A stretch of DNA of 64,000 nt from Diphasiastrum complanatum (GCA_029204225.1 CM055092.1:85693878-85757877), one strand, 5' to 3'; counted from the stretch's first letter, positions 1 to 11,897 are shown. Translations and numbers: made by a program. The notes: generated by a model from the sequence alone, not told the origin.

Positions 1-106
1 TATTCCCACACATGTGAAGCCTAGATGTAATTTGGTGCATTGTAGCCAAAGTTATGGTTGCTTGAAATTTTGGCAGTTTTGTGAGTAAAATTGACAAAAT
101 TTTGCT
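1..106. repeat. Dispersed repeat, copy also near 18749-18847
   Basis: The first ~106 bases match 18749-18847 closely in the same orientation (shared words such as gtaatttggtgcattgtag and ttttggcagttttgtgag). No coding potential is visible. It is probably the edge of a retroelement non-coding region, but the element type cannot be told. Confidence 0.6.
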
Positions 107-417
107 TAAATCACAAGATCAGGTATGGATGTGTGGTATCCATCTGATAGGCATGCCAATCATCCAAATAAATGGATTCTCTAGGTTTTGGGAACAAGAG
201 ATAATATCCTATATGGACTATAGGACAACTAGATGACCAATGGATCTATAGAATATCAGATAAGGCGGTTAAGGGTTTTCTGGAAGGAAGAGCTAGTGGT
301 ATGAGATATCAGCAACTTTGGAAAGGAAATTCTAGGACTGTAAAGATCTGATTATCAATGGAGTATTTTAGAACCTAGTCATGATATGGGAAAAAGAAAA
401 CCATTAATTGCAATGTT
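107..417 (+). repeat. Fragment of the copia-B 3' non-coding region
   Basis: This block matches 31465-31770 on the same strand and 63384-63690 on the opposite strand. In those two places it lies directly before the start of a ~1.07-kb LTR, so it is best read as the 3' untranslated part of that retrotransposon family. Here no LTR follows; the block ends near 417 and runs into an unrelated copia fragment, so this copy is recombined or truncated. Confidence 0.6.
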
Positions 418-445
418 TATTGAGAAAACATTGAGCATACTTAGA

Positions 446-1660
446 TTAAATAATGAAGATGAAATATGAAGCTCCAAGTACTTCTATGCCCAATATGAAG
501 TGAAGTTGACCAAGATCTACCATCTTAGATTTTAGAGATAAAGTTTTCCTAGTTTTCTCTATGCCATCAATGTTATTACCACTAGGTATGATGTCATCTA
601 CATAAACCAACAAAAGTGCAATGCCATTTACATCAAAATTTATGTACAAACTTGTATCATACTCACTTTTAGTGAATCCAATGGAAACTAGAAAGTCATT
701 CACTCTTGAATTCCAAGACCTTGATGCTTGCTTCAAGCCGTACAAGCTCCTTTGAAGATGTTGATGAAGCCTTGGGGCTGCTCCATGAAGATGTCTTCCT
801 CCAAATAACCATTAAGGAATGCATTAGAAACATCCATTTGGAAAAGCATCCAACCAAAATCTGAAGAAGGATTAACCCTATGGTGACCATCTTGGCCACG
901 GGTGCAAATGTTTCTTCGTAGTCTATGGTTTCTCTCTTGGGCATATCCTTTGGAAACTAGCTTTGAATTGTGCTTGCTTATACTCCATCCATGTCGAGTT
1001 TAAGCTTGGAGATCCATTTACATCTAATCACATTCTTTAGACGTCTATCAACAAGGATCCATGTGCCATTTTCAATCACAAAGTTGTATTCATCTAACAT
1101 TGCTTGGAACCACTATGTGGAACTTAATGCATCTTCTACACATGAAGGTTATTCAAAATTTGAAATGAATGAAAAGGATGAAGATGGATTACCCTCGGCT
1201 TGCTTACCCTTGTCTTGATATGTGAGTCTCATTGGCTCCATTCTTGCCCTTGATGACCTTCTTGGAGTGATTGGTACACTCGGCTCTTGCTCCTCCTCAA
1301 GATCAAGATTGTCTTGATCCTCGGCCACCTCTGTCCTGATAGGTGATTTGGTTGAGTCATTTTACTTTCATCAAATATGACATCTCTAGATACAACAAAC
1401 TTGGGAATGTATACCTAGTATGCTTTGCTTTCATTTCCATACCTGAGCATGATCCCTTTGATTGATGATGGCTCTTCCTTGGTCCTTGTCTGCAACGGTG
1501 TATGCACATAACAAATGCATCCAAAAACCCGTAAGTCCTTGAGATTGGGCTACTTCCCATAAAAGACTTTAAATGGTATTTTGCCTTCAATAGAGCTACA
1601 TGAATTGACCCCGTCTTAAAATGTATGTAGTTGTGGCCATATTGCCTTGTCACTTATCTA
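446..1660 (-). pseudogene. Ty1/copia pol fragment (integrase C-terminus to reverse transcriptase)
   Basis: Read on the minus strand, the piece starts with an integrase C-terminal region near 1650-1370 (KDLRVFGC-like and SRDVIFDESK-like words). It continues into reverse transcriptase, with [11 protein letters not shown] at about 935-900, [11 protein letters not shown] at about 745-710 and the catalytic YVDDI motif at about 610. The parts lie in different frames with stops between them, and gag, protease and RNase H are missing. The copy is an inactive fragment. Its subfamily differs from the copia-B copies described elsewhere in the window. Confidence 0.85.
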
Positions 1661-1922
1661 GTTAGGTTGTATAGTAATAACAATGGTTAGAGCAAGTCAT
1701 TAGCTTTATAACAAGTAGAATCATGATTTGTTAACCTTTGACAAATATTTGTCAGACCTTTTGATAGTTGCTCGATAATTGTTAATCTCGATGTTGACCC
1801 ACCTGTTAGCGATTGTTGTATATTTCAATAGATTGTGCAATAACATGAGTAAAATCTATAAAAACTAACTACATGAATGAATCTATATTAATAATTGGAT
1901 TATAAAAATAATAATCCAACAC
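1661..1922 (-). mobile_element. Putative 3' LTR of a minus-strand copia element
   Basis: On the minus strand a purine-rich tract (aagggagag) at about 1923-1932 is followed by TGTTGGATTATT, a plausible LTR start at 1922. It comes directly after the RNase H remnant to the right, as expected for a 3' LTR. The far end near 1661 is where integrase-like sequence of another copia fragment begins, so it is only approximate. Confidence 0.5.
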
Positions 1923-3150
1923 TCTCCCTTAATCTAAATCCATGAACGCCTTGATCTTTAAACTTAATATTGCACATTTTGTGTGCATCCAAGCTCAATG
2001 TCTTAGTGAAAATATCTAATGTCATGTCTTGCATTCACGCTTACATCTTTGTTGAGAACTTTGCTTCTGACATAATGATAGTTAATCTCAATGCGCTTAC
2101 TCCTAGAATGAAATCTAGGGTTGGTCGATAAAGAAATAACACTTTCATTACCACATCAGACAATTGTTAGGACATACCTTTTTTTTTTTAAATTTGATAG
2201 TAAGTTTCTCAGCCACTCTGCTTCCTTTGTCAATTGAGAGGCAACAACATACTCTAACTGTTGAGATTTGCTTATGATTGTTTCATGAGATTGGACCATT
2301 GTTGAGAAAGAATGTAAATCCAAAAGTGGATCTATGAGTATCTACATCTTTTGCCCAACTAGCATCTAAATATCCATTGAGTATCTTAAGTTTGTCATTG
2401 GCGACTAGATGCATTGGTCGATAGTATCTTGAATGTATATCATAGCTCTAATAAGAGCCTTCCAATATGTAATAACTAGATTATATAGGCTATACATTCA
2501 TTTGATGTATCTCAAGATTGTCTACAACAACATATGATAGAAGTGTTCTAAAGACTGCTTGATTACAAGATTGAAAGTCTCAATATAGTCGATATGAGAT
2601 CTAGGAAAATTCTCTTGCTACAAGTAGAGTTTTCCTTCTATCTATACTTCCATCCGCTTTGTATTTAATCTTGAATATCCATTTACAATCAACTACCTTT
2701 ATGGTCCAAGTATGGTTTTTGATTAGAGATGAATACTATATATTCATAACTTCTCTCCATAGATTAAAGTCTGACAGACTGAGTGCATCTACAATAATAG
2801 TTAGCTTTCGAATGAGATAAGAAGCAGATTCATCAATATACCTATTAGATGGTCTAAAATCTCTTGTCAAATCTTTTGCAAGGCAATGAGGCTAATGTTC
2901 ATTTCCTTCATTTTCTTGCTACAGTGCTGCAACATCATCTTCTGATTCCCTATCAACAATTTGTTCATCATATTGAAAACATGAGTGTTCGATAAATTGA
3001 CTATCTAAGCTTGGACCTTGTCTTTGATTTTCGACAAAGATAACATATTTTCTAGTGAATGTGTTTGAGGTATTGACTCTCCAAAGAATCAAAATTGTAT
3101 CAAAGGTTGTGTTGGAACTATAATTCCACTTTAAACACAATTCGATCAAG
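1923..3150 (-). pseudogene. Decayed Ty1/copia pol (integrase end, RT, RNase H)
   Basis: Minus-strand translation gives, in element order, an integrase C-terminal word FTRKYVIFVENQ (about 3060-3020), an RT N-terminal word VDCKWIFKIKYKADGSI (about 2700-2645), and RNase H remnants including SKRIEINYHYVRSKVL-like and DIFTKTLSLDAHK words (about 2120-1960). The frame changes many times and RT is largely deleted. The same wording (VDCKW..IKYK, NPR.. SRSK, YHYVRSKV) occurs at 12536-14880, so both are old copies of one family. Confidence 0.75.
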
Positions 3151-3520
3151 TTGCCTCTCTGTATTTGTTACTAGCTATTTCATTCAGGTTATTTGCTCGA
3201 AAATTTGCTATGGATGAAGAACCTTCAGAAATACATGCAACTTCAAGACATGTTCGACACTACACAAAGTCAATCAAACATGTCAAATAAGAGTTGGATC
3301 CTTTGATAGACAATGATCATTCAATAGTTGCCAATCTCTCGACTCGAGAATCCTTCGACAGCAATGGACACCATTAACTTGACAATTTTTGGGAGATGTT
3401 CAAATCTAATGGCTACATCTTATGTCTCAAAGATGATTTTTACTACTATCAATTCTTCACATTGCTTCACTGGACAGATACCCAAAGGCTCACATGTGAT
3501 AGAGTAACTGCATTGTGTAT
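3151..3520. other. Unassigned sequence
   Basis: I see no recognisable gene or repeat boundary here. A short open frame on the plus strand across 3180-3500 has no family resemblance that I can name. Confidence 0.3.
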
Positions 3521-3545
3521 ATCTATATATATATATATATATAAC
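3521..3545. repeat. (TA)n microsatellite
   Basis: A run of alternating t and a of about 22-25 bases is followed by a CATG-rich stretch. A similar arrangement (TA run near gcatgcgc words and tcctcctcccc words) recurs at 11400-11600, which suggests a related dispersed repeat. Confidence 0.8.
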
Positions 3546-3704
3546 TACTTATGTGCATGTCGTGCGCATATGTATGGGGTAGGAGGATGCATGGGGTGTG
3601 GGCACCCATACATCCTCCTTTCACACACTTTTGTGAATGAAATTTCTAGATGCATGCATGGGGAGGAATATGTATGCATCCTGCCCATGCTACACATTAA
3701 TGCC

Positions 3705-3959
<255 letters not shown>

Positions 3960-4225
3960 CCCCTCCCCAAGATCCCTCTCCCCCACTATGAACCAAGATC
4001 CCTCTCCCTCACTGTGGAGATTGAGTAGCCAGCTAGAATCCATTGATTGCCTCTGGCAACATGTTGATCTCACAAACTACTGATCTGAAATCATTCAATG
4101 GCAACCCGCTAATCTGAAATCCTTCATTGCCATCTGAAATCCGTTGATCCCATTGGTATGAAAGTGTTGCATTGGCATCTGAAATCTGACATTTGCATCT
4201 GGTCATCAGAATTTGACTGGCCGCT

Positions 4226-4228
<3 letters not shown>

Positions 4229-4261
<33 letters not shown>
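4229..4261. repeat. (CT)n microsatellite
   Basis: A perfect CT dinucleotide run of about 33 bases. It may be related to the longer run 300 bases upstream. Confidence 0.95.
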
Positions 4262-4263
<2 letters not shown>

Positions 4264-5070
4264 GCATTCTAGATTACACTATGACTTTGCAAATGATCGT
4301 TTTCCAAGCTTTGTTAAACATTTTCTATTTTGCTACGTACATGATGAGCATGGTAATCAAGACTTTTTTCTCTCTATATTTTAGCTTCACATGATGATTT
4401 CTTATGTCTACCACAGTCCTAAATGAAGAATGTAATTATTTTTCTCTTCTTACCCTATATAGTTCTGATACAATGAAGCCATTATTTCCAGCTCTGTTTC
4501 GTTTGATTCCGATCTTCACTACAATGTAATTGATCGCATTTACTCCCTGAGAGGTGGCCTAGCCACAATGTGGTGGTCTTGGGATCATGCTCCTAAGTGC
4601 AAATTATAGAGTAGTAGTAGTATAAAGATATTTTCATAACAATCACAGTTGAGGAGTGGCCATCGTGCGCGGCTTTCCGTTGGTTGCAGTCTGTGTCTCT
4701 GGAGATACTCTTTTGGTTATTTGCGGCTTACCAAATAACTTCCTCCTTACGAACCTTTGATCTGCGGGCCTTGGTATTTCAATAATGCCATTTGCTCTAT
4801 TTCTTCCAGCATGTCTTCGTTCAGCCTCGGAGTGGTGGCATCATCAACACGGTTGACTATGATATCGATATCCATGACATATCATCCTATGCGACCCCTC
4901 CCAAATGACAGCAAAGGAGGTGTTTGCGGCCCCTCCCTTCATCCCGCATAGGGACCACGTTTAGGCCATTTCTGGTCCTTTAGGCCACGCATTTCACCGC
5001 AAACGACCCCATTTGACCGCATTTCATTATATTTTCACCGCAAAGAACCACCCTTTGGACCGTTGTTGAC
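4262..5070. other. Unassigned intergenic sequence
   Basis: No recognisable gene, LTR or terminal repeat. Open frames are short and lack family resemblance. From about 4960 the words accgcat and gaccgcatttg recur, leading into the GA-rich array. Confidence 0.4.
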
Positions 5071-5211
5071 CGCATAGGACCGCGAGAACCGTGAGAATTG
5101 TTGAGAACTGTGAGAACCGTTGACAGATAGTGAGGGAGAGTCGTTGAGAGAGAGAGAAGGAGAGTCGTTGAGAACCGTGAGAACCGTTGAGAGCCATCAT
5201 GTGGGAGAGCA

Positions 5212-5292
<81 letters not shown>

Positions 5293-5325
5293 TGTGAGTG
5301 AGAGAGAGAGAGAGGGAGAGCATCT

Positions 5326-5391
<66 letters not shown>

Positions 5392-5402
5392 ATCGTGAGA
5401 AC

Positions 5403-5457
<55 letters not shown>

Positions 5458-5500
5458 ATCGTGAGAACCATGAGAGTGAGAGAGAGAGGAACCGTGAGAA
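5071..5500. repeat. GA-rich compound microsatellite with a gagaaccgt minisatellite
   Basis: The tract opens with degenerate repeats of gagaaccgt/gttgagaac (about 5075-5205). Three long (GA)n runs follow (about 5217-5290, 5325-5392 and 5412-5458), separated by short spacers such as actgtgagtg and catcgtgagaac. The spacer words match the leading minisatellite, so the GA runs probably expanded inside it. Open frames on both strands are artefacts. Confidence 0.95.
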
Positions 5501-6413
5501 CATCTCTTGTAGGAACTCGCGCACCTCATCATTCAATTTTATATTTTGAACATGGTTCTCTTCTTTCAATTGTCTTTCGTAGCGCTAATCGAACATGATA
5601 CTCCAATAGTGTATATCCAACACATGTTTCGTTTTGAATCGTTGGCCGAATCAATGGATTGGGATGCTAGAAATGCTATAAAAAAAACATTTGCTAGTAT
5701 AGCATTGAAAGTATTTGACCGAAGATATAGAAAACATTACTTCAAAATTGTCAACCTTTGTGAGGTACTATTTATGAGTCTTAATGTGATTTAATGAACA
5801 CATTCGACAAATTTATTTATAAGCGTTTCTATATTTGGATGTGACGAGATAACATACATGATTATAGCATATACAAAACGCATGCATCTCACAAAGCCAT
5901 TGAGATTGTTTGTGCCTTTCAGAGATGTCTCTCCGTTATTCCTGGACATTCAGATTCTATTTGCCAAAAAGTGTGTAGAAGGAAGCATGGATGGCACAAT
6001 TGTCCATTGTTTTACATTACACAATAATTGACAGAATTAAATCTGAGGGCTGAAATGTGCCATGATAGTGATGAAAAGAGCAACATGAACGTTGCACAAG
6101 AGAAATGTGTGTATGAGAGACAAGGTTTGCACGTTTATGTTATACAATAAACAAGAATTATCACCTTGGATTGATTTATATGGTAAATAAAAAAAGTATT
6201 GTTAATTGCAAAAGTCAGTAGCCTGATAAGTTTGAAATTTCCTGCATTTTGAGTGCTAGGCAAAGGACTGCACGCCTTTTTAACGTGTCCACAATACAAA
6301 ACGAAGAGATTTATTAAAATCCTTTTTTAGAACTTCTCTATGTTGAATACCATGTGTGTTCCAATACCATATGTGGTTCCAAAGTTTGTATGTAATGAGA
6401 GGTATTCCGTCCC
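5501..6413. other. Unassigned region with a short unrecognised open frame
   Basis: A plus-strand frame of 82 codons (5546-5794) contains a charged stretch near its end (DARNAIKKTF, DRRYRKHYF) that looks more protein-like than its surroundings, but I cannot place it in a family. The rest, up to the expansin 3' end, shows nothing recognisable. Confidence 0.35.
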
Positions 6414-7714
6414 TCAGGAGAACTGATTACCACTAAACGTTTGACCAAATCGCCAATCTGAAGGAGCAACATCGTGAGAGGTGACTTGCTTTCAGTCCCC
6501 TGTCGTGACTTGAAAGGATAGACTTTGGCCCACCAGCACAGTGTCACATTCCCAGTTCTGGCCCCAGGTTCGCTTCATGCTAATCCAGCCCGTCCCGTAG
6601 CCTTCAACTGAAACAGCAGATATATCGCCCACTCCACCCACATTGCTGACCAGCACGAAATTGAACCAGGGATTGCCGTTGATTGTGAAATTGATGCCTC
6701 CTTGCTTGTAGCATGGCACTCTATATAATGCATTAACGATGTATTTAGAGGTTCTAACGTCAAAAGGTCCACGCTAATTTGTTTTATAAATTATAATCTC
6801 TAGAGTTGTCACCTTTAACGAAATTCAATATGTTACAGGGATTCTAAAAGTGCCGCATCGTTATCTATTTGAATGCATCTATCCCAACAATAACGAATGT
6901 CGAAATGTACAAGCAGAAGTTCTCAATCATCGACTGCAAATAAACTCAATGTCAAAGTTGAACAGACCAAAATTCAAATGCGTATAGGCTAGAGTAACTT
7001 CTAGTCGTGTTGCAGGGTAAGCTAATGCTAGCACTTAAATTTGAGTGGTGACTTACGTGAAGTTAAATGAGATATGAAACATTCGGAAGCTCGAACTGTA
7101 ATGTTCATCCTATTCTGCTAACCATAAATTGACTGTAAATCATTGCTACCTGCGATAGAGAACAGGGACAATGCCTGCACGCCAATAAGCGATTTTGGAG
7201 AACACCGGCTGTGACATGTCAAAGTGCTTTCTGGGAACATCGCACCAACCTCCATTGTCATTTGGAAGGGAGTCGTTTGGAGGACAAAAGTTTGTAGCTG
7301 TAACCAACACGGAAAGATTCCCAGGGTTGCACCACTGGTTGGCGTTCGAACACTTGATTTCGTAGCATCTTCCACAAGCTGTACCGTTTTCAAAAAGTAC
7401 GGTGCTCAGTGCTGTTGAGTTTGTACCGTAACCCTGGCTGTAAAGATCGCCATATCCGCATGCACCGCCTGATCTCAGCCAACAGAATACAGAAGATCAA
7501 ACTCGCAGTGAGTCAAGCAAATCAAAATTCGCAATACTGTTAAATAAATCGTTCTCTCCTTGCAAAACTAAAGCGAATGACTTACCCATTGTGCCTGTTG
7601 CGTCACTGCCACCGTAGAAGGTAGCATGTGCGTGGTTCCATGACGGTTCAGAGGAATATTGTGATTGCGATCCTTGGTAGTACCTTAAACTTACCAGTGA
7701 AACGGTCCATAGTC
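6414..7714 (-). pseudogene. Alpha-expansin gene, probably inactivated
   Basis: Alpha-expansins are secreted, pH-dependent wall-loosening proteins that act without cutting polysaccharide. Three minus-strand exons fit: 7714-7586 (HATFYGGSDATGTMG), 7468-7150 ([24 protein letters not shown], the HFDM motif, ending LYRR) and 6720-6414 (GGINFTINGNPWFN, GWISMKRTWGQNW). Both introns are gt-ag and fall at the classic EXPA positions, after TMG and after LYRR. The GH45-like domain and its cysteines and the CBM63-like C-terminal domain are present. Two defects appear. A TGA at 6492-6494 lies 26 codons before the original stop at 6414-6416, and the frame stays open after it, still reading VAPSDWRFGQTF. 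At the 5' end, the ATG at 7708-7710 is out of frame with the mature protein and runs into a TGA. A different start exon upstream is possible. Confidence 0.9.
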
Positions 7715-8130
7715 CTGTAACAAATTACAGACACACATAAGGTACTACAACCACACGGCTGAGTTGGCAACGTCAACAGCTTCCAATAAGCCGAATCAGT
7801 GATCGTAATGAAATGCTCAGCACGCTGCTGCCCGTGACTCGTCAAGAGTTCCTCGCTAATAATACTCTAACTTATAGCAATGCTGCGTGTGATTTTTCTT
7901 ACGTTTGCGACCACCCAAAACCAACCACAACTACAGCTTCTGCAGGTAGCCACGTTTCTGATGCTCCTGCTGTGACTGAGAGGAGAAGAAGAGGATGGCA
8001 ATCCGCGAGAACGATGAGAAGACCGAATCAGGAAACAGAGCTGGTGATGAAGGTGCTGTTGAAACAAGCTGCCGCTGAGAGGAGAAGAGGAGATGGTAAT
8101 CTCCGAGAACGATGAGAGGGCTGAACGAGG
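7715..8130 (-). promoter_or_regulatory. Expansin upstream region (possible 5' exon, intron or promoter)
   Basis: The base before 7714 is a good splice acceptor (ttacag), so sequence upstream may include a 5' intron and a short first exon, but I could not fix a start codon. This region matches 14980-15390 in part (shared words such as agttcctcgct, gtgctgcgtg-like and agaggagaagaag-like), so it exists twice in the window. No TATA box could be assigned with confidence. Confidence 0.45.
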
Positions 8131-8549
8131 AAGACAGGTGGTTATGTGTAGCTCTAAGGAGATGGGGGCGTGGGTGGCAGTTTGCTTGATGCATTGCTCT
8201 TCATGGTTGATGGCACCAAGAGGGCAATGATCTTTAATAGACTTCTAGGGGTACGGAGGGATTGCTTGTGCCTATTCCATGGCTGCAAAAACCATTCTGT
8301 TCGTATCAAAACAAACACATTTGTGTTTATTGTGTTTCTTGACATCAGCAATCAGTCTGTGAACTTCTGTCAATCCGTAGTACGCATTTCTTGGCATGTA
8401 ACCTGTTAGTACCTTATATTAACAAGTTTGAGAGGCTGTCACATTACAGCACCATTTTCTTACAACCTAGCTATGTGATGTTCTCTCTCTCTCTCCTAGC
8501 TAGTTAATCAACCCACAAAGGACACACATGCACTAATCTACATCATCGA
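8131..8549. other. Unassigned sequence
   Basis: No recognisable gene. A short ctctctctctc run lies at about 8480-8492. The dispersed LTR fragment begins near 8550. Confidence 0.4.
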
Positions 8550-8724
8550 GAGGATTGATTCATTGCTAGGATCTCCCTCTACTCTCATGCTTTTTGTTCC
8601 TCGGCTTGGGGGTGTAGCTTCTAGAGATTGATTGGTTGCTTTTACTTGGTTGAGAGGTTTCTCCAACAATGTGTTCTCTATTGTTTTGTCTTGTAAGCAG
8701 GATCTTGAGGAGGCGACTCTTACA
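8550..8724 (+). mobile_element. LTR 3'-end fragment (family TGACATCTCC...CTTACA)
   Basis: This stretch matches the 3' end of the LTR at 17205-17693 and, inverted, 42553-42690 and 61081-61250. Shared words include tctactctcatgct, cttggggg, tgtgttctctattgttttgtct and gtaagcagg. It ends with ttaca at 8724, the same end as the other copies, but no primer-binding site follows. It is a truncated solo LTR. Confidence 0.8.
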
Positions 8725-9681
8725 ATGGTGATGGTCAACAATCATCTTCATCAAAGACCAAAAAAGACAAGTAAAAAAGCACGTGTTATTTTTATATATT
8801 ATCTGATTTATTAATCTGATATCGATATTAAAATTCATATAAAATGTTTATTTATAATATACCAAAGGTCTTTTGATAGCTAATTTTGTTTTTAATCCAT
8901 AAATTTTCTTAAAATAAAAAACTTTGTAGTTCGAAAATTTGAAATATAACAAAAAATATATATATTAAATTTTTTTTATATTTCAAAATATTATTCAACA
9001 AATGTCGATTGAGACAACAAAATATTTATCATTGTATTCTATGATTTTTATACAAGTTATCGACATGGATTGAAATTCTTATAGTTGTCTAAATATTAAT
9101 TTATCGTTGTAAATATCACAATATTTAGAAGCAATCTAAAGAAGCTTATATCTCAAGATTGCTAATAAATCAATATTAAGTTTACAAAAATTTAATATTA
9201 AGTTTGTTATGATTTTGACATGTCTAATTCAGTAGCATAAACTAAACAATAATTAGTGAGTAAATTTTTAAATAAGTCGTAGAAAATAATATGCAAGTAT
9301 AAAAAAAAATTATGAATAAATATTAATCATAAAATTTTGTTAAATTAGGCTTATATTTCAAGTTTATTTTGCATCATTGTCCCAACTATATTCAATTTTT
9401 ATGACTTATTTTGATAAAAACTAATAGTGATCACTAAAACATCTATCTTCAGATATCTTATTGCTAAAAAGTCATATCTTCTCGGTAAAAAGTCTATCTC
9501 CGTACATCTTATGCTCAAAACATCATTTGAATATATTGCTACGGGTTTTGGAAAGCCTACCAATATGAGCAAGGAGGAGCGGAGGAGCGGAAATGCGAAA
9601 TTGGTAGCGGATTGACAGCTATCTCTAATTGCTTGCCCCTCATCTATTCCCCAACTTCCTTTCTACTTTGCTCTTGCAAAT
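8725..9681. other. AT-rich non-coding sequence
   Basis: From about 8800 to 9430 the composition is strongly AT-rich with many homopolymer runs, and no open frame has family resemblance. I see no terminal repeats that would define an element. From 9430 to 9680 the sequence is more mixed but still unassigned. Confidence 0.5.
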
Positions 9682-9890
9682 TAAGTTACTCACGGTCTTG
9701 CTTTAGAAGACAGGAGGTGTAGCTGTTTCAGGCTAACGGTTGAGTGATTTTGGCAGAGTTTTTTTATTCAGAATAGGTTATTCTGCTTAGTGGATTAGTT
9801 GTTTTGCAGAACCCGCTTTGATCTGGACAGATTAGTTACTCTTGGTCTTGCTTTAGAAGGTAGTAGCTACGGCTGCATCAGGCTTGCGAC
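9682..9890. repeat. Pair of ~57-bp direct repeats about 150 bp apart
   Basis: The words ttagttactc, ggtcttgctttagaag, gtagct and caggct occur in the same order at 9682-9738 and 9833-9889, with several mismatches. The repeats could be an old tandem duplication. No coding meaning is visible. Confidence 0.7.
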
Positions 9891-10462
9891 TAAATGGGTT
9901 TGTCAAAGAACTCTATTATGTTTAGGGTTTCTACTTCCTTGTTCTCAGAATTTTTGCAGGAACCACTTTGTTTCTCTTCTCAGAGCTACTCCTTGGTCTT
10001 CTCTACTTTGTTGCCCCCCTCCTTTTGATATGTTGTGGCTTCCTTCTCTGTGTTTTTCAACACTTCCCCTCTGTTTACTCGTCCTCTGCACTTGTTGCTC
10101 CATTCCACTTTACTTGTGCATTGTTCAATTTTAACGGTGTTTTTGAACACTTCTCAATGGTTGTTTCTGAAAAAGAGGGAAAAGGATTTGCAACTTGGGT
10201 GCCGGAAATAATCTGCCCAAAAAAAATATATATATATATATATATATTTTTTCGTCCGCCAAATTAAGAGGAAGTACTTCCGCTAACTATCTGCTAAAGC
10301 TCCACCAAGGAAAATGCTCTGATGGGAGTTGGTCCTCCCCCAAATTGTGCTGAATGTTGCTGAAGCAAAGAGACGAAAGCCCTCAACAAAGAGAGAAAAA
10401 TCAGCAAGGAAACTGGGCACCCAATCAGAAAATTACGTCTGAAATTCAACAATCAGGAAAGT
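9891..10462. other. Unassigned sequence with a (TA)n run
   Basis: A plus-strand frame at 9968-10267 is hydrophobic and cysteine-rich, but this looks like a by-product of T-rich sequence. A (TA)n run lies at about 10227-10248. Nothing recognisable as a gene. Confidence 0.4.
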
Positions 10463-10475
10463 GCTCTGATACCAA
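10463..10475 (-). other. Primer-binding site of a minus-strand copia LTR
   Basis: On the minus strand the sequence reads TTGGTATCAGAGC, complementary to the 3' end of initiator-methionine tRNA and typical of plant Ty1/copia elements. It marks the inner edge of a 5' LTR lying to the right. Confidence 0.75.
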
Positions 10476-11000
10476 GTTATGATCAAAATCTCAGGTGTTG
10501 AATCAATGAAGCATAAAAGACGGCAATAGACTAAAGCCCTACAAGCAATAGACAAGACAATAGATTCTCCCACGAAGAGCCCAAACAATACCAATCAATA
10601 ATCTGAAAAATGAGTGTATAACTGCCCCTATAAATACCCTACCAATGAACCCTAAAATAGGAATTCAAAAGTAAAGGGAGGCAAAATGTGGAGGGAAAAT
10701 AGTGCGCCCTCCTACGAGCCCCCACTCCACATATAACCATATAATAAGGGCCCAAGGCCAGTCAATGTCATAAAAAAGGACCCAGTGCGGGTCATAAGCA
10801 TATAAAAAGGCTCTGGTCCCTGTACATGACTAATATAAAATGTGTAACCAGAAATATACATAACCAACAGTAAATGTAAAGAGGCTTGCGGAATATATGC
10901 AGAGTAGCCCAGTAGGCCTGTATCCTGTAGTCTGTAACTGGTTTTGAATTTAGATAGAAATCTAAATTAAAGTAAACCTCAAGCATATTTATTACATTTT
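10476..11000 (-). mobile_element. Putative 5' LTR of a minus-strand copia element
   Basis: The sequence right of the primer-binding site should be a 5' LTR. On the minus strand it carries a TATA-like word (tatttatagggg, about 10628-10640) upstream of the site, where an LTR promoter would sit. The outer boundary near 11000 is a guess, because I found no second LTR and no coding region of this element. It may be solo or truncated. Confidence 0.5.
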
Positions 11001-11280
11001 AGTATTGCATATATACTTGCTCAATGGTATTGCATGTCCCTCTTCTGCGCTTTACCCTTCTCCCTTGAAAGCTTATGGATTTATCACCTTCAACTAGACC
11101 TTTTTCAGCTTACTTTTCACTCTTCACTAAGCACTAACCATTGACTATTTAATAAAACACTCATTTTTCACTCTTCATCGCTTCAACTAACACTCTCCTA
11201 ATATTAGTGGAACTCACCTCTCACTCATGTAAAGTAGTGGGGATCAACATAGAAGAGAGAGTATTGAATCATAAAATGAT
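11001..11280. other. Unassigned sequence
   Basis: No gene or terminal repeat recognised. Short words such as cactcttca and ttcactcttcatcg recur at about 11118-11180. Confidence 0.35.
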
Positions 11281-11660
11281 TTTCTTATATTAGGAAATTG
11301 CTAATTAATATATATGTTGCGTTCTTCTCTCTTCTCTCTTTCCCTCTCCCTCTCCCTCTTTGTTTTAATGTGAGTGAGTGAGTGAGTGAGTGTGTGTGTG
11401 TGTGTGTGTGCATGCGCGCGCCGCAAGCACATATATATCTATATATATATTTAAACTTACATACACTTTTGTATGCATGGTTGAGGGGCCCAAGCATCCT
11501 CCTCCCCTCACCATTTTTTAACTAAAAAACTTGGGAAGGAGGATGGATGTATGGGTAAAAAGATGCATGGCCTTCCTCCCCAAGCATGGATCTAAGGGGC
11601 CCACTTCAAATTCAAATTACCCTTTACCAACACACATAGTGTTTTGAAGTGCATGTACAA
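11281..11660. repeat. Microsatellite-rich dispersed repeat (GAGT, GT, TA)
   Basis: A (GAGT)n run is followed by a (GT)n run (about 11372-11410), then CATGCGCGCG and a TA-rich run at 11431-11450. Further on, words such as aagcatcctcctccc and cttcctccccaagcatgg resemble those at 3590-3840, where TA and CT runs also occur. The two stretches are probably diverged members of one repeat. Confidence 0.6.
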
Positions 11661-11859
11661 ACTTTCATGGTGAAAGGTATTAAACAAATGGGACTTTTAT
11701 TATTAAGAATTTGATGGGTGCTTTAAGGATTTTTTAAATTATCAGTCTTTCCACGAAAAAAGCTAAAATAAAAATGCATTTCTATGAAAGAAAAATCGGT
11801 TGTGAAGGGCTGGGAAGGCTTCAAAATGCAAGCCTAGTGGGTCTCTCTCACAAACTCTC

Positions 11860-11891
<32 letters not shown>

Positions 11892-11897
11892 GTTGCA
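11661..11897. other. Unassigned sequence with a short (CT)n run
   Basis: No gene seen. A (CT)n run of about 28 bases lies at 11863-11890, directly before the AAGCCTATG minisatellite. Confidence 0.4.

Noticed and set aside
9968-10267. Hydrophobic 99-codon frame as a membrane protein
   Set aside because: T-rich sequence gives Phe/Leu-rich frames by chance; no start context, no homology that I recognise, and it overlaps a (TA)n run.
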